Positions 1 through 11,770 are shown, numbered from the stretch's first letter. The stretch: 64,000 bases of DNA from Loripinus fragilis (GCA_964019695.1 OZ026518.1:86051950-86115949); one strand, 5' to 3'. Made by a program: numbers and translations. Notes: a model not told the origin generated them from the letters alone.

Positions 1-280
1 TGGGGTGCTAAAATTGCATTTTACTGGTACCAAATCTTCGCCCTAGAATCTGCTGTTGTTGAAGCACAAAAATTTTCAGCTCGCGTGGAGGCTCCTTAAC
101 TATTGTAATGTATCATAACGGACAGACAATCTCATTAACTTAAAAATTTTGGGGCCAATCTGAAAAATAGGTGGAAACACTCTCAAAGTGCGAACAGGAC
201 TAGCTCTGGAGCATCTATGGTGAGGCTACACATTTGCAGAGTCACGCTTGAGCCTTCATCATTGTACAAAAACCACGAAA

Positions 281-1114
281 TCTATGCCTATTGACTGTAT
301 GATTTCTTTATAAGCTTGCATTTTTTTTACTTTTGATGACCCAATGCGCGCAAACCGTCAGAAACATTGCAGTTTATGGCTCTTCCATGCAATTGGCGTT
401 TTAATTCATGGTTTGACCGACAAATCCGACACAGTTGTGGAGTTTGACAGTGACAGGTGCTTTTTTCTATTGTGACTGCCTAACTTCAGGAAATTCTGCA
501 TGTCTAAGCACCTGCAGCTATATTATCATAGTCCCATGAAATAACATCCAAAAACGACTACTACTCTCTATTTTTTCTATGCAGAGAAGGCTCTGGCGAG
601 TCTGTACATCTGAGTCTTCGTCCTGGTGCTGAAATATCATGTGCTGGCTAAAATAACGATTTATGTACCGTTTATGAGAACAGTGAATGCTGTGGTGAGG
701 CTGCACCAGCAACCACAGGAATTCTGTGCAACCATCAGGGCGTTGTATCAATGCGTCAAAAAATGCTCCCAGTGCGTTGTAATAAAAATTCCTCAATAAA
801 ACATTTGCTAGTTTACCAAGAAAAGAAAACCCAAAGTAGTAATCGTTTTTTGGATGTTATTTCATGGGAATATGACAACAGCTGCGCTTAGACGTGCAGA
901 TTTTACCCAATTTTGGCAGTTACACTAGAAAAAAGCAACTGTCACGGCAAAACTCCAGAACTTTGTTGGATTTGCAGTCCAAACCATGAATTAAATCACC
1001 AATTGCTTGGCAGAGTCATAAACTGCAATGTTACCGGTGGTCTGTGCGCCAGGTGTCATCACAAATAAAATAAATGCAAGTTTATAAATAAATAATAAAG
1101 TCAACAGGTATAGA
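281..1114. repeat. Long foldback element with ~280-bp inverted arms
   Basis: The left arm (281-566) is the imperfect reverse complement of the right arm (835-1114), around a loop of about 270 bases. Matching landmarks are 'atctatgcctattgact' near 281 against 'agtcaacaggtatagat' near 1099, and 'catgaaataacatcc' near 536 against 'ggatgttatttcatg' near 854. The arms carry small indels, so the insertion is not recent. No coding potential is visible in arms or loop. It is probably a non-autonomous foldback transposon; no target duplication was found. Confidence 0.8.
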
Positions 1115-1516
1115 TTTTGTTTACCTTTTACGCCACCACCAGTGCTATAAAATGCAACCACCAGCTCGTTGTAGCAACCACCGGTGCGTTTACATTGACC
1201 AGTGTGATGGTATAGTCGTCGAGGTTGCGTTTTAGTTTTACAAGATCCCTCGGGCTTTTATATGTTTATTTTACATTATTATGATTCTGTATACTGTAAT
1301 TCGGGAAGATGTGGGAATAACTTTGAGATTATATAATCCTAAAGTACTTATGGTGTAAACATTGGTCCATAATGTATTATTGTAGACACAAATCAATCTC
1401 TATATTTTCATCATTTTGGTGTCCTATCCACATAATAATTAATTGTGCAAGTCTATTCTATTAAAGACAATCATATATATTACATAGTTGTGTGTTTAAT
1501 AGTTTGTCTTACATTT

Positions 1517-1745
1517 GAGCCAGTGCGTGAGATTTCCAACAATGTGGCATTTTGACATGTGTAGGCTCCTACGAGCCTCTGCAGCCTCATTTTAAGCTCC
1601 AAATGGCGATCAGTCAGTAGCTCAACAATCATAGACTACTCATGCGACTAGCAAAGGCTCTGGTCAGACTGCGCTTATGCGCAGGCTGATCTGAGGCTTT
1701 GCTGGTCGCACATATCACATTGTTGGAAATCTCATGCACTGGCTC
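1517..1745. mobile_element. Hairpin MITE, family P, copy 1
   Basis: The ends are inverted: 'GAGCCAGTGCGTGAGATTTC' at the left matches the complement of 'GAAATCTCATGCACTGGCTC' at the right. The 'CCAACAATGTGG' motif continues both arms. The centre contains 'agactgcgcttatgcgcagg', a self-complementary stretch of the type common in bivalve repeats. A second copy is at 7936-8172. There is no ORF. Confidence 0.85.
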
Positions 1746-1769
1746 TTTTTGTAACGCTTTGTGAAATGT

Positions 1770-1972
1770 TTTGTTTTGTTTGATTTGATTCTTTACGTCC
1801 ACTCAACAATCTTTCAGTTATGCGGGACGGGTCTTCCTGGGTTGAACCAGTACTAAGCTAGGATAAATGTGTCTTGCTCAAGGACCACAACGCAGTGACG
1901 CCGGTGAGGCTCGAACCCGCGGCCCTTCGGTCTCGAGTCAAGCACTCTACCACTGAGCCACTGCGCTCCCTA
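1770..1972 (-). mobile_element. tRNA-derived SINE (SINE-1), full length, with target-site duplications
   Basis: Read on the minus strand, the head carries A-box-like TGGCTCAGTGG and B-box-like GGTTCGAGCC. A body with TTGAGCAAGACAC follows, then a tail GGACGTAAAGAATC ending in a CAAAT/CAAAA-rich stretch. The 13-base sequence CTTTGTGAAATGT flanks it on both sides (1757-1769 and 1973-1985), a perfect duplication typical of target-primed insertion. It is RNA polymerase III-type and non-coding. The duplication suggests a fairly young copy. Confidence 0.92.
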
Positions 1973-2442
1973 CTTTGTGAAATGTAATCTATGATCAAGA
2001 TTGCACAGTTAATTTGTATGCAAGTTGATATGACACCAAAATGATGAAATTATGGAGATTGATGTGTGTGTACATTACATTATGAACCAATGTTTATATC
2101 GTAAGTACCTTATGATTATATATTCTCAAATTTATTCCCATATCTTCCCAAATGACATCATGCAAAATCAAAATAATGTACAATAAAGCCCGCAAAAACC
2201 AAAGGGACCATGTAAAACTAAAACGCAACATCTCTATGACTGATTATATAATATATAAATGGTAGCTTTATTTTATCTATCGAAACGTAGGTAACACTAT
2301 CTACATTATGAAAGCAACAGCCAGTATCAATGGCAATTTTGTTCAACTGCTGTCAGCTGCTCTGAACAAATCTTGCATAGACATGCTAAAAGGGTGCACT
2401 TTCATAAGCAGAGATTCCTACGGTTATCCAATAAAGCACTTA

Positions 2443-2649
2443 CAGTAAAACCTGTCTTAATAGCGGCCACTCAAAAAAGACAAAACAAAGATCTTAATGA
2501 CAAATGGTAGCTTAATGAAGGTCGAAAATATTGCAGAATGCTCCCATTAGAGCATTCTGCAATACTTTTGACCTGCATTGAGCGATAATCGGTATTGAAA
2601 ACAAATGTTGATCTTCTTTTTGAGTGGCCGCCTAAGACAGGTTTAACTG
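2443..2649. mobile_element. mariner/Tc1-type MITE, copy 1
   Basis: The element is flanked by TA (2441-2442 and 2650-2651). Termini are CAGTAAAACCTGTC and GACAGGTTTAACTG, so it begins CAGT and ends ACTG as Tc1/mariner inverted repeats do. Inside is a smaller palindrome, GCAGAATGCTCC / AGAGCATTCTGC (around 2533-2571). Other copies lie at 23212, 48805 and 63800. It is non-coding and would depend on a transposase supplied elsewhere. Confidence 0.88.
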
Positions 2650-2967
2650 TACCTTTCAAACTAGGGTATGCCACATCCACTCAGAATGAAAGTACTTTTG
2701 CAAACCCTTAAAAGATGGAAACACTGCCCAAATACTGTGCTAAACAACTATGCAAAGGGAGTTTCTGGTGCTCTCTGACCACTTATGACCATTTTTGATG
2801 GCTGGAGCCATGGCGATGTAGGATAACGTAGTCATCCAAAATTTTGAGCAGGCTTATAAGTGATCAAATAGGATAACCCTGAACAGGCTGCTCCTTGGGC
2901 ACCCTTTTCCACCTCGTAAGAAGCTTGACCATTTACTCCACATTGACGCCTTTGAAATATCACGTAT

Positions 2968-3030
2968 TTGAAAATATTATGGAAAATGGAGCTTTTGGAG
3001 CAAATGCTCCATTTTCCATTATATTTTCAA
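2968..3030. repeat. Compact hairpin, 63 bases
   Basis: TTGAAAATATTATGGAAAAT pairs with ATTTTCCATTATATTTTCAA across a short loop containing GGAGC/GCTCC. Pairing is nearly perfect. No flanking duplication was identified. Confidence 0.75.
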
Positions 3031-3169
3031 GAGTATTCAAAACTTAACTTAATTTTTTCTTGAATTTTTTTAATGTTGTCTAAAAAAAGAAAACAATGTC
3101 ATGATCTAAAAAAATAGCCTATGGAGTTTTAAGGCTTAAGTTGCAGATTATTACGAAATGAATGTCTTT

Positions 3170-3255
3170 GATTTTCATTTGCATTCTCACCCAGGTGAAC
3201 CGCATGTCTAGATCTCGGAGGGTGTTGGCTATCGGAGGTAAACAAAGGATTTTGG
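3170..3255 (+). repeat. Dispersed repeat; inverted partner at 10925-10990
   Basis: The stretch containing 'catgtctagatctcggagg' and 'gttggctatcggaggtaaac' recurs in reverse complement near 10928-10985 ('cctccgatagcc', 'gagatctagacatgcggtt'). Weaker similarity seems to extend on both sides. Short ORFs here show no recognisable domain, and I treat the region as repeat rather than gene. Confidence 0.6.
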
Positions 3256-4194
3256 GGTTGGACATGGTCTGCATTGAGACGATTTTATTGTATTTAGATT
3301 CGTTTTGAGGGATAAGAACAACATATAGGTCGATAGTATACAAAATGATGATAACTCTGAATACATTACATGTTTTTGAACTGAATCTGTTCGAGTTTAA
3401 ATCGCATTTGAATTCGGAAATGCTTAATTTTGGACGAATATTTCGAATTCATCAGTTAATATTCATATCTATTATTTTATTTTTACTTGATTCACAGCCA
3501 CCGCTGGAATGTATAACCTCTCTTTGGAATGAATCAGTCAAATACAATTCAAAAATACTTGTAAAACCCTTATTTATTTGCAATTTTATGACGGTGGTAT
3601 CATGTTTATAGGTAGCTTTCTGTTCGGAGGTATGTTGGGTAGCTGTCGGAGGGAAGGCTTGTGCATGTTAACATTGATTTCGGAGAAGAGCAAATTGATC
3701 ATGCTCATTAAACAAGCTCTCGCATACGGAAACAAAAGTGTAAAACTCAAACACTTTCAAAAACAAGTGGTTCGATTGGCGAGGAACATATCAAAGGAGA
3801 AACAAGTTTAAGGAGAAACAAGATAAAGATAAGCCAATTTGTTAGAGTTTTTACTCAACATTGAATGGGTGTTGTTTTTTTTTGCATTAGTTTGTTTTGT
3901 TTGTTTTGGCCTACCATATCTATTTAGCCCTTTGCATCACATTAAAGAAACAATCTGGCAGTAACATAGCATGCCAAAGTATTATACTATAATGAAATGG
4001 ACGCATACCTTTTCGTGAAGGTGGCATATCAAGTGTCAATGCAATTAGTATACCAGATGTTTAGACGAGCACCTGTACAGTCTAATCAGTCCACTCTTCA
4101 CTAGATGCATAAATCAAACTAGTAATTTTTGCATTAACACAACATAAGTTAACCCGCTTTAAAGAACGGCCTTTGGGTTAAAACAAGTGTAAAT

Positions 4195-4510
4195 GAGCAG
4201 GAAATGCCACAATCCCAGACAGACACATGTCTCCAAGAGACAGGGACACTGGAACACAGACAAATAAAGAATACGCACAAAAGTCAGAATACAATAAGCA
4301 AAGCATTCAGCTCCCTTTATCTCAGTGAGAGTATTGCCAATCTAGAAATGACACAATATAAAGGTTTATAACGAAGTGCTAAACACGAACCCCCAGCAAA
4401 TACAACAAAAATAGTAAGTGAGTATGATCAGGAAATACCACATCACAAATTTAAGACAAACCCATGGCACCATGAGGAAGAGCCACACATCAAATCACGA
4501 GACATTAGGA
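4195..4510 (+). repeat. Two tandem copies of a dispersed repeat, upstream of the pyrimidine array
   Basis: 'caggaaatgccacaatc' near 4198 and 'caggaaataccacatcac' near 4429 begin two related segments about 230 bases apart. A third copy, 'caggaaatgccacaatcac', is near 48650 and shares the following 'cccatggcacca' and 'gaggaagag' motifs. The element is unclassified. Confidence 0.55.
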
Positions 4511-4531
4511 AGACAAACTAAGCGAATCAAA

Positions 4532-7036
4532 CGGCTCTCTCTTCCCCATCTACTCGCTCTCTACGCTCTCTCTATCTCTCTATCTCTCTCTCTCTATTCT
4601 CTCTCTACTCGCTCTCCTCTCTATTCTCTACTCGCTCTACGTTCTACTCTCTCTCTCTCTACTCTCTATTCTCTTTGTCTCTCTCTACTCTCTATTCTCC
4701 GTGTCTCTCTCTACTCTGTCTCTCTTTCTAGTCTCTCTCTACCCTGTCTCTCTCTACGTCTCTCTCTACTCTGTCTCTCTCTACGTCTCTCTCTCTCTAC
4801 GTCTGTCTCTCTACTTGGACTCTCTCTCTACTCTACTCTGCCTCTCTCTCTATTCTCTCTCTCTCTACTTTATTCTCTACTCGCATTCCTCTACTCTCTC
4901 TTTCTCTACTGACACTCCTTCTCTACTTTCTCTACCTGCACTCCTCTACTCTCTCTGTCTCTACTCGCACTCCTTCTCTACTATCTCTTTCTCTACCCGC
5001 ACTCCCTCTCTACTCTCTCTCTTTCTCTACTCGCACTCCTTCTCTACTGTCTCTTTCTCTACTTGCACTCCTCTACTTGCACTCCTCTACTCTCTCTTCT
5101 CTACTCGCGCTCCTTCTTTAGTCGCAACCCTTCTACTCTCTCTCTCTTCTCTATTCGCACTCTTTCTCTTCTCTCTCTTTCCTTACTCGCACTCCTTCTC
5201 TTCTCTCTCTTTCCCTACTCACACTCCTCCTCTACTCGCTACCCTTCTCTACTCATTCTTTCCCTACTCCCTTCTCTACTCTTTCTCTTTCTCTACCCAC
5301 TCCTTCTCCACTCTCTCTCTCTCTCTTTCTCTACTCACACCCCTTCTCTACTTTCTCTTCTCGCACTTCTCCTAAACTCGCATTCCTTCTCTACTCTCTC
5401 TTTTTCTACTCGCACTCCTTCTCTACTCACACTCCTCTACTCACACTCCTTCTCTACTCTCGCTCTCTCTCTCTTTCTCTACCCTCCCTTTCAAATTCAT
5501 TCTCCTTGCAATCCTTCTCTACTCGCAGTCCTTCTCTTCTCGCACTCATCCTCCATTCACTCCTTGTCTACTCATTTCTTCTCTACTCGCACTCCTTCTC
5601 TGTTCGCACTCCACTACTCTCTCTTATCTACTCGCACTCCTTCTCTACTCTCTCTTTCTCTAGTCGCAATCCTTCTCTACTCGCACTCCCCTCTACTCGC
5701 ACTCCTCTACTCTCTCTTTCTCTACTTGCACTTCTTCTCTACCCACCCTACTCTTTTCTCTTTTCTCTACTCGCACTCCTTCTCTATTTGCACTCTTCTA
5801 CTCTCTCTTTTCTGCTCGCACTCCTTCTCTACTCTCTCTTTCTCTACTCGCACACCTTCTCTACTCTCTCTTCTCTGCTCGCACTCCTTCTCTACTCTCT
5901 CTTTCTCTACTCGCACTCATTCTCTACCTCTCTTTCTCTACTCGTATTCTTTCTCTACTCGCACTCCTTCTCTACTCTCTCTTACTATACTCGCACTCCT
6001 CTACTCTCTTTTCTCGCACTACTCGCACTACTTCTCTACTCTCTCTTTCTCTACTGGCACTCTTTCTCTACTCGCACTCCTCTACTCTCTCTTCTCTACT
6101 CGCACTCCTTCTCTACCTCTCTCTTTCTCTACTGGCTCTCCTTCTCTACGCTCTCTTCTATACTCGCACTCCTTCCCTACTCGCAGTCATTCTCTACTCG
6201 CACTCCTTCTCTACTTACTCCTTCTCTTCTCTCTCTTTCTCTACTCGCACTCCGTCTCTGTTCGCACTCCTCTACTCTCTCTGCTCTACTCGCACTCCTT
6301 CTCTACCCTCTCTTCTCTACTCGCACTCCTTCTCTACTCTCTCTTTCTCTACTTGCACTCCTTCTCTACTCGCACTCCCCTCTACTCGCACTCCTCTACT
6401 CTCTCTTTCATTACTCGCACTTTTCTCTACTCGCCCTCCTCTTTTCTCTTTTCTCTACTCGCACTCCTTCTTTACTCGCACTCATCTACTCTTTCTTCGC
6501 TACCTTCCATCCTTCTCTACTCTGTCTTCGCTACTCGCATTCCGTCTCTACTCTCTCATTCTCTATTCTCTCTATCTCTACTCGCACTCCTTCTCCACTC
6601 TCTCTTTCTCTACTCGCACTCCTTTTCTAATCGCACTCCTCTACTCTACTCCCAATCCTCTACTCGCACTCTTTCTCTACCCTCTCTTTCTCTTGTCGCG
6701 CTCCTTCTCTATTCGCACTCCGTCTCTACTCTCTCTTCTCTACTTGAACTCCTACTCTACTTTCTCTATCTCTACTCTCTACTTCTCTACTCGCACTCCT
6801 TCTCTACTCGCTCTCCTTCTCTACTCGCACTCCCTCTACTCGCTCCCCCTCTACTCGCACTCCCTCTACTCGCACTCCCTCTACTCGCTCTTTCTCTACT
6901 ATCTCTTCCTCTACTTGCTCTTTCTCTACTCTCTCTTCTCTTCTCTCTCTTTCTCTACTTTCTCTTTCTCTACTCTCTCTTTCTCTGTCTCTGTCTGTCT
7001 GTCTCTGTCTGTCTCTGTCTCTCTCTCTCTCTCTCC
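4532..7036 (+). repeat. 2.5-kb pyrimidine-rich minisatellite
   Basis: The plus strand is almost all C and T, built from irregular blocks such as 'ttctctactcgcactcc' and 'ttctctactctctct'. It ends in CT and TCTG runs (about 6960-7036). Lack of stops gives long Leu/Ser/Thr-rich reading frames in more than one frame, the longest 668 codons at 5063-7069. Overlapping low-complexity frames of equal quality show this is composition, not protein. The purine/pyrimidine asymmetry could favour triplex (H-DNA) structure and will be hard to assemble. Confidence 0.93.
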
Positions 7037-7746
7037 AATGTAGTTGGTAATTTACTTAAAATATCATGAGCAGTACGAGAATATAATGAAAGGATAGCGA
7101 GTGTTCGAGTCCAAAGTTCAGTCCTCCTCTGTCAAATTCCAAGTATGTCATCCGATGGTAAAGAATTTTTATAACGTGCTAGCAGGGAACATTTTTATCA
7201 TGGAATTGAGAGAGGAGTTCTCTGTATGCCGTAACAATGAGGCCCTCTCACGAGTTAGGGTGTATTTTTACAAGCCATTTTATTCTAGGGAAAGGGAAAA
7301 TGCCAAACAGGGGGAAACAAAATTGTCAGAGAACAGGGAATAAATAAAACATGAAACATGGAGACAAGTCAATATTTAAGAAGAACAAGGGAACAGGTAC
7401 ATGTACCTCCTAGGAGGGCCTCTATTATAGATGATAGAACAAACATCACATCTATAAAACTACTGAACTTGATCCGTTTAAAAAGTATTGTACCCAAACT
7501 CTAAACGAGTAACAGCTAGTTTACAATCTGATTGTCCATCTCTTTCGCAAAAGGGCGTCAACCAGGTACATTTATTGAACTAAAGATAGTTTAAAGTCGT
7601 ACTGCAAATAAGTGCAGAAAGATCTAATTAACATTCGATTTTTACAGAAATGGGAAGCTATCTGTTTTTATAAGTACAAATATATAACATGTTACAAATA
7701 CATGTTGTTTTATGCATATGGAAATCGCTAGAAACAGTGTTTTGAT

Positions 7747-7797
7747 TCGGGCGACAAATGGCAATCGAAAAATCGGGCGACAAATGGCAATCGAAAA
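7747..7797 (+). repeat. Short tandem direct repeat
   Basis: 'cgggcgacaaatggcaatcg' occurs twice in immediate succession (about 7748 and 7775). A third partial, inverted match, 'cgattgccact', lies near 7848. It is a small local duplication of unknown origin. Confidence 0.7.
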
Positions 7798-7935
7798 CCC
7801 TGTTTCCAACTATTTTTGATCTACGTTCGTCGATAGTATTAACGTTTTCGATTGCCACTTATCTGGTGTGAAACTTTTAAAAAATATCTTAAAGATAAAC
7901 AACTCATCTTTATTGCTTCTTATAGAATGACAAAT

Positions 7936-8172
7936 GAGCCGCGACATGTGATTTCCAACAATGTGGCATTTTGACATGAATAGACTCAGACCAATCTGTG
8001 TAGCCTTCTCTTAAGCTTAGAAAATCCAAATTATGTTCGTTCAGTAGCTTAATATTCATATAATATTCAAGCGACAAGCAAATGCTCTGATCAGACTGAG
8101 CGTATGCGCAGGCTGGTCTGAGCCTTTGCTGGTCACACATACCACATTGTTGGAAATCTCATGTCGCGGCTC
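7936..8172. mobile_element. Hairpin MITE, family P, copy 2
   Basis: Ends are GAGCCGCGACATG and CATGTCGCGGCTC with 'atttccaacaatgtgg' in both arms, homologous to 1517-1745. AAAT stands directly outside both ends (7932-7935 and 8173-8176), a possible 3-4 base target duplication. The core shows the 'gcgtatgcgcaggctgg' type motif. Confidence 0.85.
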
Positions 8173-8238
8173 AAATAATATTGTTTAAAAAGATGCCATT
8201 GTGGGGCTTGGGCTGCTGTTACCCGAATATGAGGACCT

Positions 8239-8539
8239 GGGCCCTGAATCACACTGCCTCCTTAAAGTTAAGGAAGACTGACTATTGATTTTCAGAATGC
8301 GAAAAATAACGTTTAACCTGATTAAAGGCATAATAGTTTCATTTTTCTGACTGAGTTAAGTATTGATTTTCAGAATGCGAAAAATAACGTTTAAACTGAT
8401 TAAAAGCAAAATAGTTTCATTTTTCTGATGATATCTTTGACCGCAAGTACTGCATCTATCCAGGCAATTTATTTAGCATGTTGAAATATCAATACTTAAG
8501 TCTTCCTTAACTTTAAGGAGGCATTGTAATTCCGGGCCC
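8239..8539. mobile_element. TIR element with internal direct duplication
   Basis: GGGCCCTGAATCACA at the left mirrors TGTAATTCCGGGCCC at the right, followed inwards by perfect arms 'ctccttaaagttaaggaag' and its complement. Between them a ~77-bp unit ('tattgattttcagaatgcg' onward) is present twice in tandem (about 8283 and 8360). There is no ORF. The superfamily is unclear because no target duplication is obvious. Confidence 0.8.
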
Positions 8540-8654
8540 TGTACTTCTATGCAAAGTTTAAAAACGTTAAAAGATAAAATAACAGAACGGATTACCACTG
8601 AAACTGCACTATCTTTAATATTTTTACGGGTATTTGTTAACAATTTTTCATTAT

Positions 8655-8740
8655 GTCGGGACGGGTCTTCCTGGGCTGAACCAGTGCTAAGCAATGATTA
8701 ATGTGTCTTGCTCAAGGACACAACACAGTGACGCCGGAGA
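8655..8740 (-). mobile_element. SINE-1 fragment
   Basis: On the minus strand the body of SINE-1 is recognisable: 'gttcagcccaggaagacc', TTGAGCAAGACAC and 'ggcgtcactgtgttg'. The tRNA-like head and the 3' tail are missing or decayed. Confidence 0.7.
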
Positions 8741-8859
8741 GGCCAGAAATTCGAATGCTCACGTTACTCGATAGCTGCGCATTCAACTAAGATTAAGATG
8801 CGGGGATCCAGAGAGGAGATGGCAGAGGGTCCTGACCCCCACCCTGGAAAATTGGAAAC

Positions 8860-9085
8860 CTTTGGGGCTCTTTAGCAATACTGGTTCAGATCCCCTGGAA
8901 AATCAAAAGCTACCAAGCCAGCATTCCCTATTGGGTAATATTCGCCCCGCCAGCGTTTTGTTGTTGGGCTGATGATGGTCCGCTTTTAGTGGTATTTTGA
9001 TTCCTCACTCCATTCATCTAAAAAGAAGTGTGTCAGATTTTAGTTGGACTTCCTCTGACAAAATTTCTGGATCCGCGCATGATTA
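8860..9085. mobile_element. Hairpin element, family H, extended copy H1
   Basis: Contains 'ctaccaagccagcattc', 'cgccagcgttttg' and 'tggatccgcgcatga'. These occur in the same order at 63265-63505, giving two ~235-bp dispersed copies. The palindromic core is strongly decayed here compared with the copies at 18308 and 49092. Confidence 0.65.
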
Positions 9086-9125
9086 GGCGATAATAACAAC
9101 ATCGCATAAGATGTTTTATTGTAAT

Positions 9126-9364
9126 TAGGCTTAAATGAAATATATGTGTGGTTCCTGTTGCCTACCTACCCTAATCTTTTTAACCCTACCCTAAACCTTA
9201 AAATGGTCTTTGGAGAAAAAATACCTAAAATGGGCACTTTTTCAGATTTTGTCACTGTTTTCTTTGTTAAATGTTATAACAAAATTTAATAATTTCCCTA
9301 CCTACCTACCCTAAATTTTGTTGGTTTGCAACAGGAACCACACATATATTTCATTTAGACCTTA
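9126..9364. mobile_element. TIR element, ~240 bp
   Basis: Terminal arms of about 36 bases: 'aaatgaaatatatgtgtgg' near 9133 and its complement 'ccacacatatatttcattt' near 9339, continuing into 'ttcctgttgc' / 'gcaacaggaa'. The 'ctacctaccctaa' motif is repeated just inside each arm in direct orientation. Non-coding. Confidence 0.82.
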
Positions 9365-9465
9365 TGAGCATTCTTCTCACTAATATTTTACAAAACCAAA
9401 GAAAGCGTATCAGTGCAAAGCTACTAGATGGCGGTACAAGACAGGGACATACCCTATCCCAGCAG

Positions 9466-9515
9466 CAAACAATGTCGGGCAACCATCCGCCCGCCAGCAA
9501 AATGCCATTCAAATG
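9466..9515. mobile_element. Half of a family H hairpin
   Basis: 'ccgcccgccagcaaaatgcc' followed by 'attcaaatg' matches one arm of the family H hairpin. The other arm is absent. Confidence 0.5.
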
Positions 9516-9724
9516 TTTTAGATGTTGCATAGCAAAATGGAAGAAAGAAAGGCTGAGGAAGGGGTGGGGGTCGGCGACTAGACTAGAGAGCCCCGTTGAA
9601 ACCCATTCAATTTTTGTGGTGTTTTTTGCAAGTGTTGTTGTTTTTTGACGGTTTTGGGAGTGGGGGGGTAAAATGTTGATATAGTTTGTTTTATTGAATA
9701 GAATCCTAAAGGGTGATGCAACAG

Positions 9725-9975
9725 AAAGGTGTTTCAGTGGACTAGGTGAGTTGCATGTTTAAATGGATTTGAGTAGGGTATTTCAGTGAACTGAGTGGTC
9801 TGAGTGCTTCCCTGGGCTGGGCGGTTTGGGTGTATCAGCTGCCTAGGGAGTTTGAGAATTTCAATGAATTGGCTTGTTTATGTATTTCAGTGGACTGTGT
9901 GTGTGTTTGGGTGTTCTGTCGCGAATCAGTATACTGGTGGTTATGGGTGTTTCAATTGTCTGGGTGGCATACATG
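9725..9975 (+). repeat. Degenerate minisatellite
   Basis: Variants of 'gtgtttcagtggactg' and 'tttgggtgt' recur about every 30-60 bases (for example near 9730, 9780, 9829, 9883 and 9949). Units are too diverged for a firm period. Confidence 0.5.
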
Positions 9976-10139
9976 TATATATTTTTGGATCAAAGGTTTA
10001 CTAATCATGTACACGTGGCATCTTAACCAACAGTTTCCCCGCATTTTGACACTCCATTTACACAACAAAATGCGCCTCAATGTGAACCTGCATTTTCTAA
10101 CCCTGTTCATGTTGTTAATACACTGAGTTGCCAGGATAG

Positions 10140-11770
10140 ATATGGCAAATGTTCTTGCTTTTTTTCAGGAACCATACCCTCGCCCCCACCCCACAAAGCC
10201 ATCATATCCCTTTCCTATATCAAGCATACTGGTTTCACCAAAAATGTATCAATGCAGAATTTAAATAAATATGTTTTCCCAGACTACTAGACAAAAACAT
10301 GCATAATGACACCGACTGAAGATGAGCGCTTTTCACAACACCCCACAACTGTAAAACCTCTCAAATTCCCTTCTGTATTTCGTCCTCCTGGTAGTCTTAT
10401 TTTTTTGTAGCATTGCATATTTTTTTATCATGACATGCTTAAAATATATGAGATTCAGGCACTAATTGAACGGCAGTTTGTATCAATCTCCGAAATCAAT
10501 ACCACTGTCACTCCGATAGCAATCATGCCAGCTGTCAAGTTTCCTCTGAACATTTTGCTAACCATCAAAACGATATCAACGTAAGCAAATTTCAAATATT
10601 GATGTTTTAATAGCATTTTGAGACACGACTCTTATAAATCATGCAGGAGAATGATATAGAATTGTGGCGACACAAGCAAATTGTGTCAAAGGTTGATGTA
10701 AATCCAGCTATGATCAAACGAATAGCATTTTTTCATTGAAAATTTCACAATCGTCGTTTGAAAGGTCGCCCAGGGTCCTACGGACATGGATCAAAAGCAT
10801 TTAACACATTCTGAGTCCTTATCATTCAATATAGAAGCAACATGTTTGCTGCTTTCGTCTCCAAGAAACTTTCTATAGGAAATAAAAATGGATAAATACA
10901 GACCCTGTCCATCCATATTCGCAATGTTTACCTCCGATAGCCAACACCCTCCGAGATCTAGACATGCGGTTAACCTGGGTGATTCTTACTACATAATTTC
11001 CTGTGGATCAACATGTTAGATTACATGCTCATTTCATTGTAGGCTTTGTCTGGGATTTGTGCGCACTTACTATTTTATCGTAGACCTGCTAGCGATTCAA
11101 AGAATATGTATGAAAACATACTTTAAGCACATTGGCATTAGACAATATGCCTTTTTATTCTCAAAAAAGGTTTGACTGACATTTAAGTTATGTGTTTTTC
11201 TTATATTCAAGTAATTACATGAGTATCTAGCAACCCCAACAACTGTAAGACGTAAAAGTTAATTTATTTAAAAATAGGGAAATTGTTTGAAAATTGTTTG
11301 TTCGCTAGAAGCACTCATCATCTTTCCTAACGTTTCGGCCTATAGAGAAATCAGGGTTCGTGTTATTTGCTTCAGGCTGAAGTGCACTTGAATATATTCA
11401 AGAGAGTTAAAGCAGACGACATTTCCAGGACAAATAATTAGTGTAATGGTTAATGTACAATTAGTTCAGTCTTCTTAACTTGAGAAGAAACCAAAGATTA
11501 CCGTTTGATTAGCTTGTGACTTTATCTGTAGAGGGTCTGGACTAAACCGAAACAAACATACTATAATCCTTTCCTTTACACAGACAGAACTATCAAGTAC
11601 ATGTAAAATTTATTTTATAACTGATTGATCTAAGTGTGTATGTTCATATATATACGCTGAGGAAATACAAAAAAAGGTTTGTTGTTTTTTAGTATTTTTA
11701 AATGCTTAAGTGTATTATTGCTTGAACTAAGGTCGATTTGATATCATGTTTCGCAAACCCCCACGCTAAA
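10140..11770. other. No gene or complete element seen
   Basis: AT-rich sequence with many stops in all frames. Only the inverted partner (10925-10990) of the repeat at 3170 is recognisable. Nothing else is supported. Confidence 0.6.

Larger units (their letters stand above)
1212..2241. repeat. Second foldback element, enclosing two younger insertions
   Basis: Arms 1212-1455 and about 1990-2241 are reverse complements; for example 'ggttgcgttttagtttta' near 1222 matches 'taaaactaaaacgcaac' near 2213, and both arms share the 'catcattttggtgtc' block. The loop holds a hairpin element (1517-1745) and a SINE (1770-1972). The foldback is therefore older than those insertions. It lies less than 100 bases from the foldback at 281-1114 but has a different arm sequence. 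Confidence 0.8.

Noticed and set aside
5063..7069. 668-codon ORF, plus strand, and overlapping 374- and 224-codon ORFs
   Set aside because: Leu/Ser/Thr-only translation of a CT-rich minisatellite. Long frames occur in several frames at once, and there is no domain or normal composition.
9170..9210. Telomere-like repeat ('taaccctaccctaaacc')
   Set aside because: Only a few CCCTA-like words without a regular TTAGGG array. They are part of the TIR element at 9126-9364.
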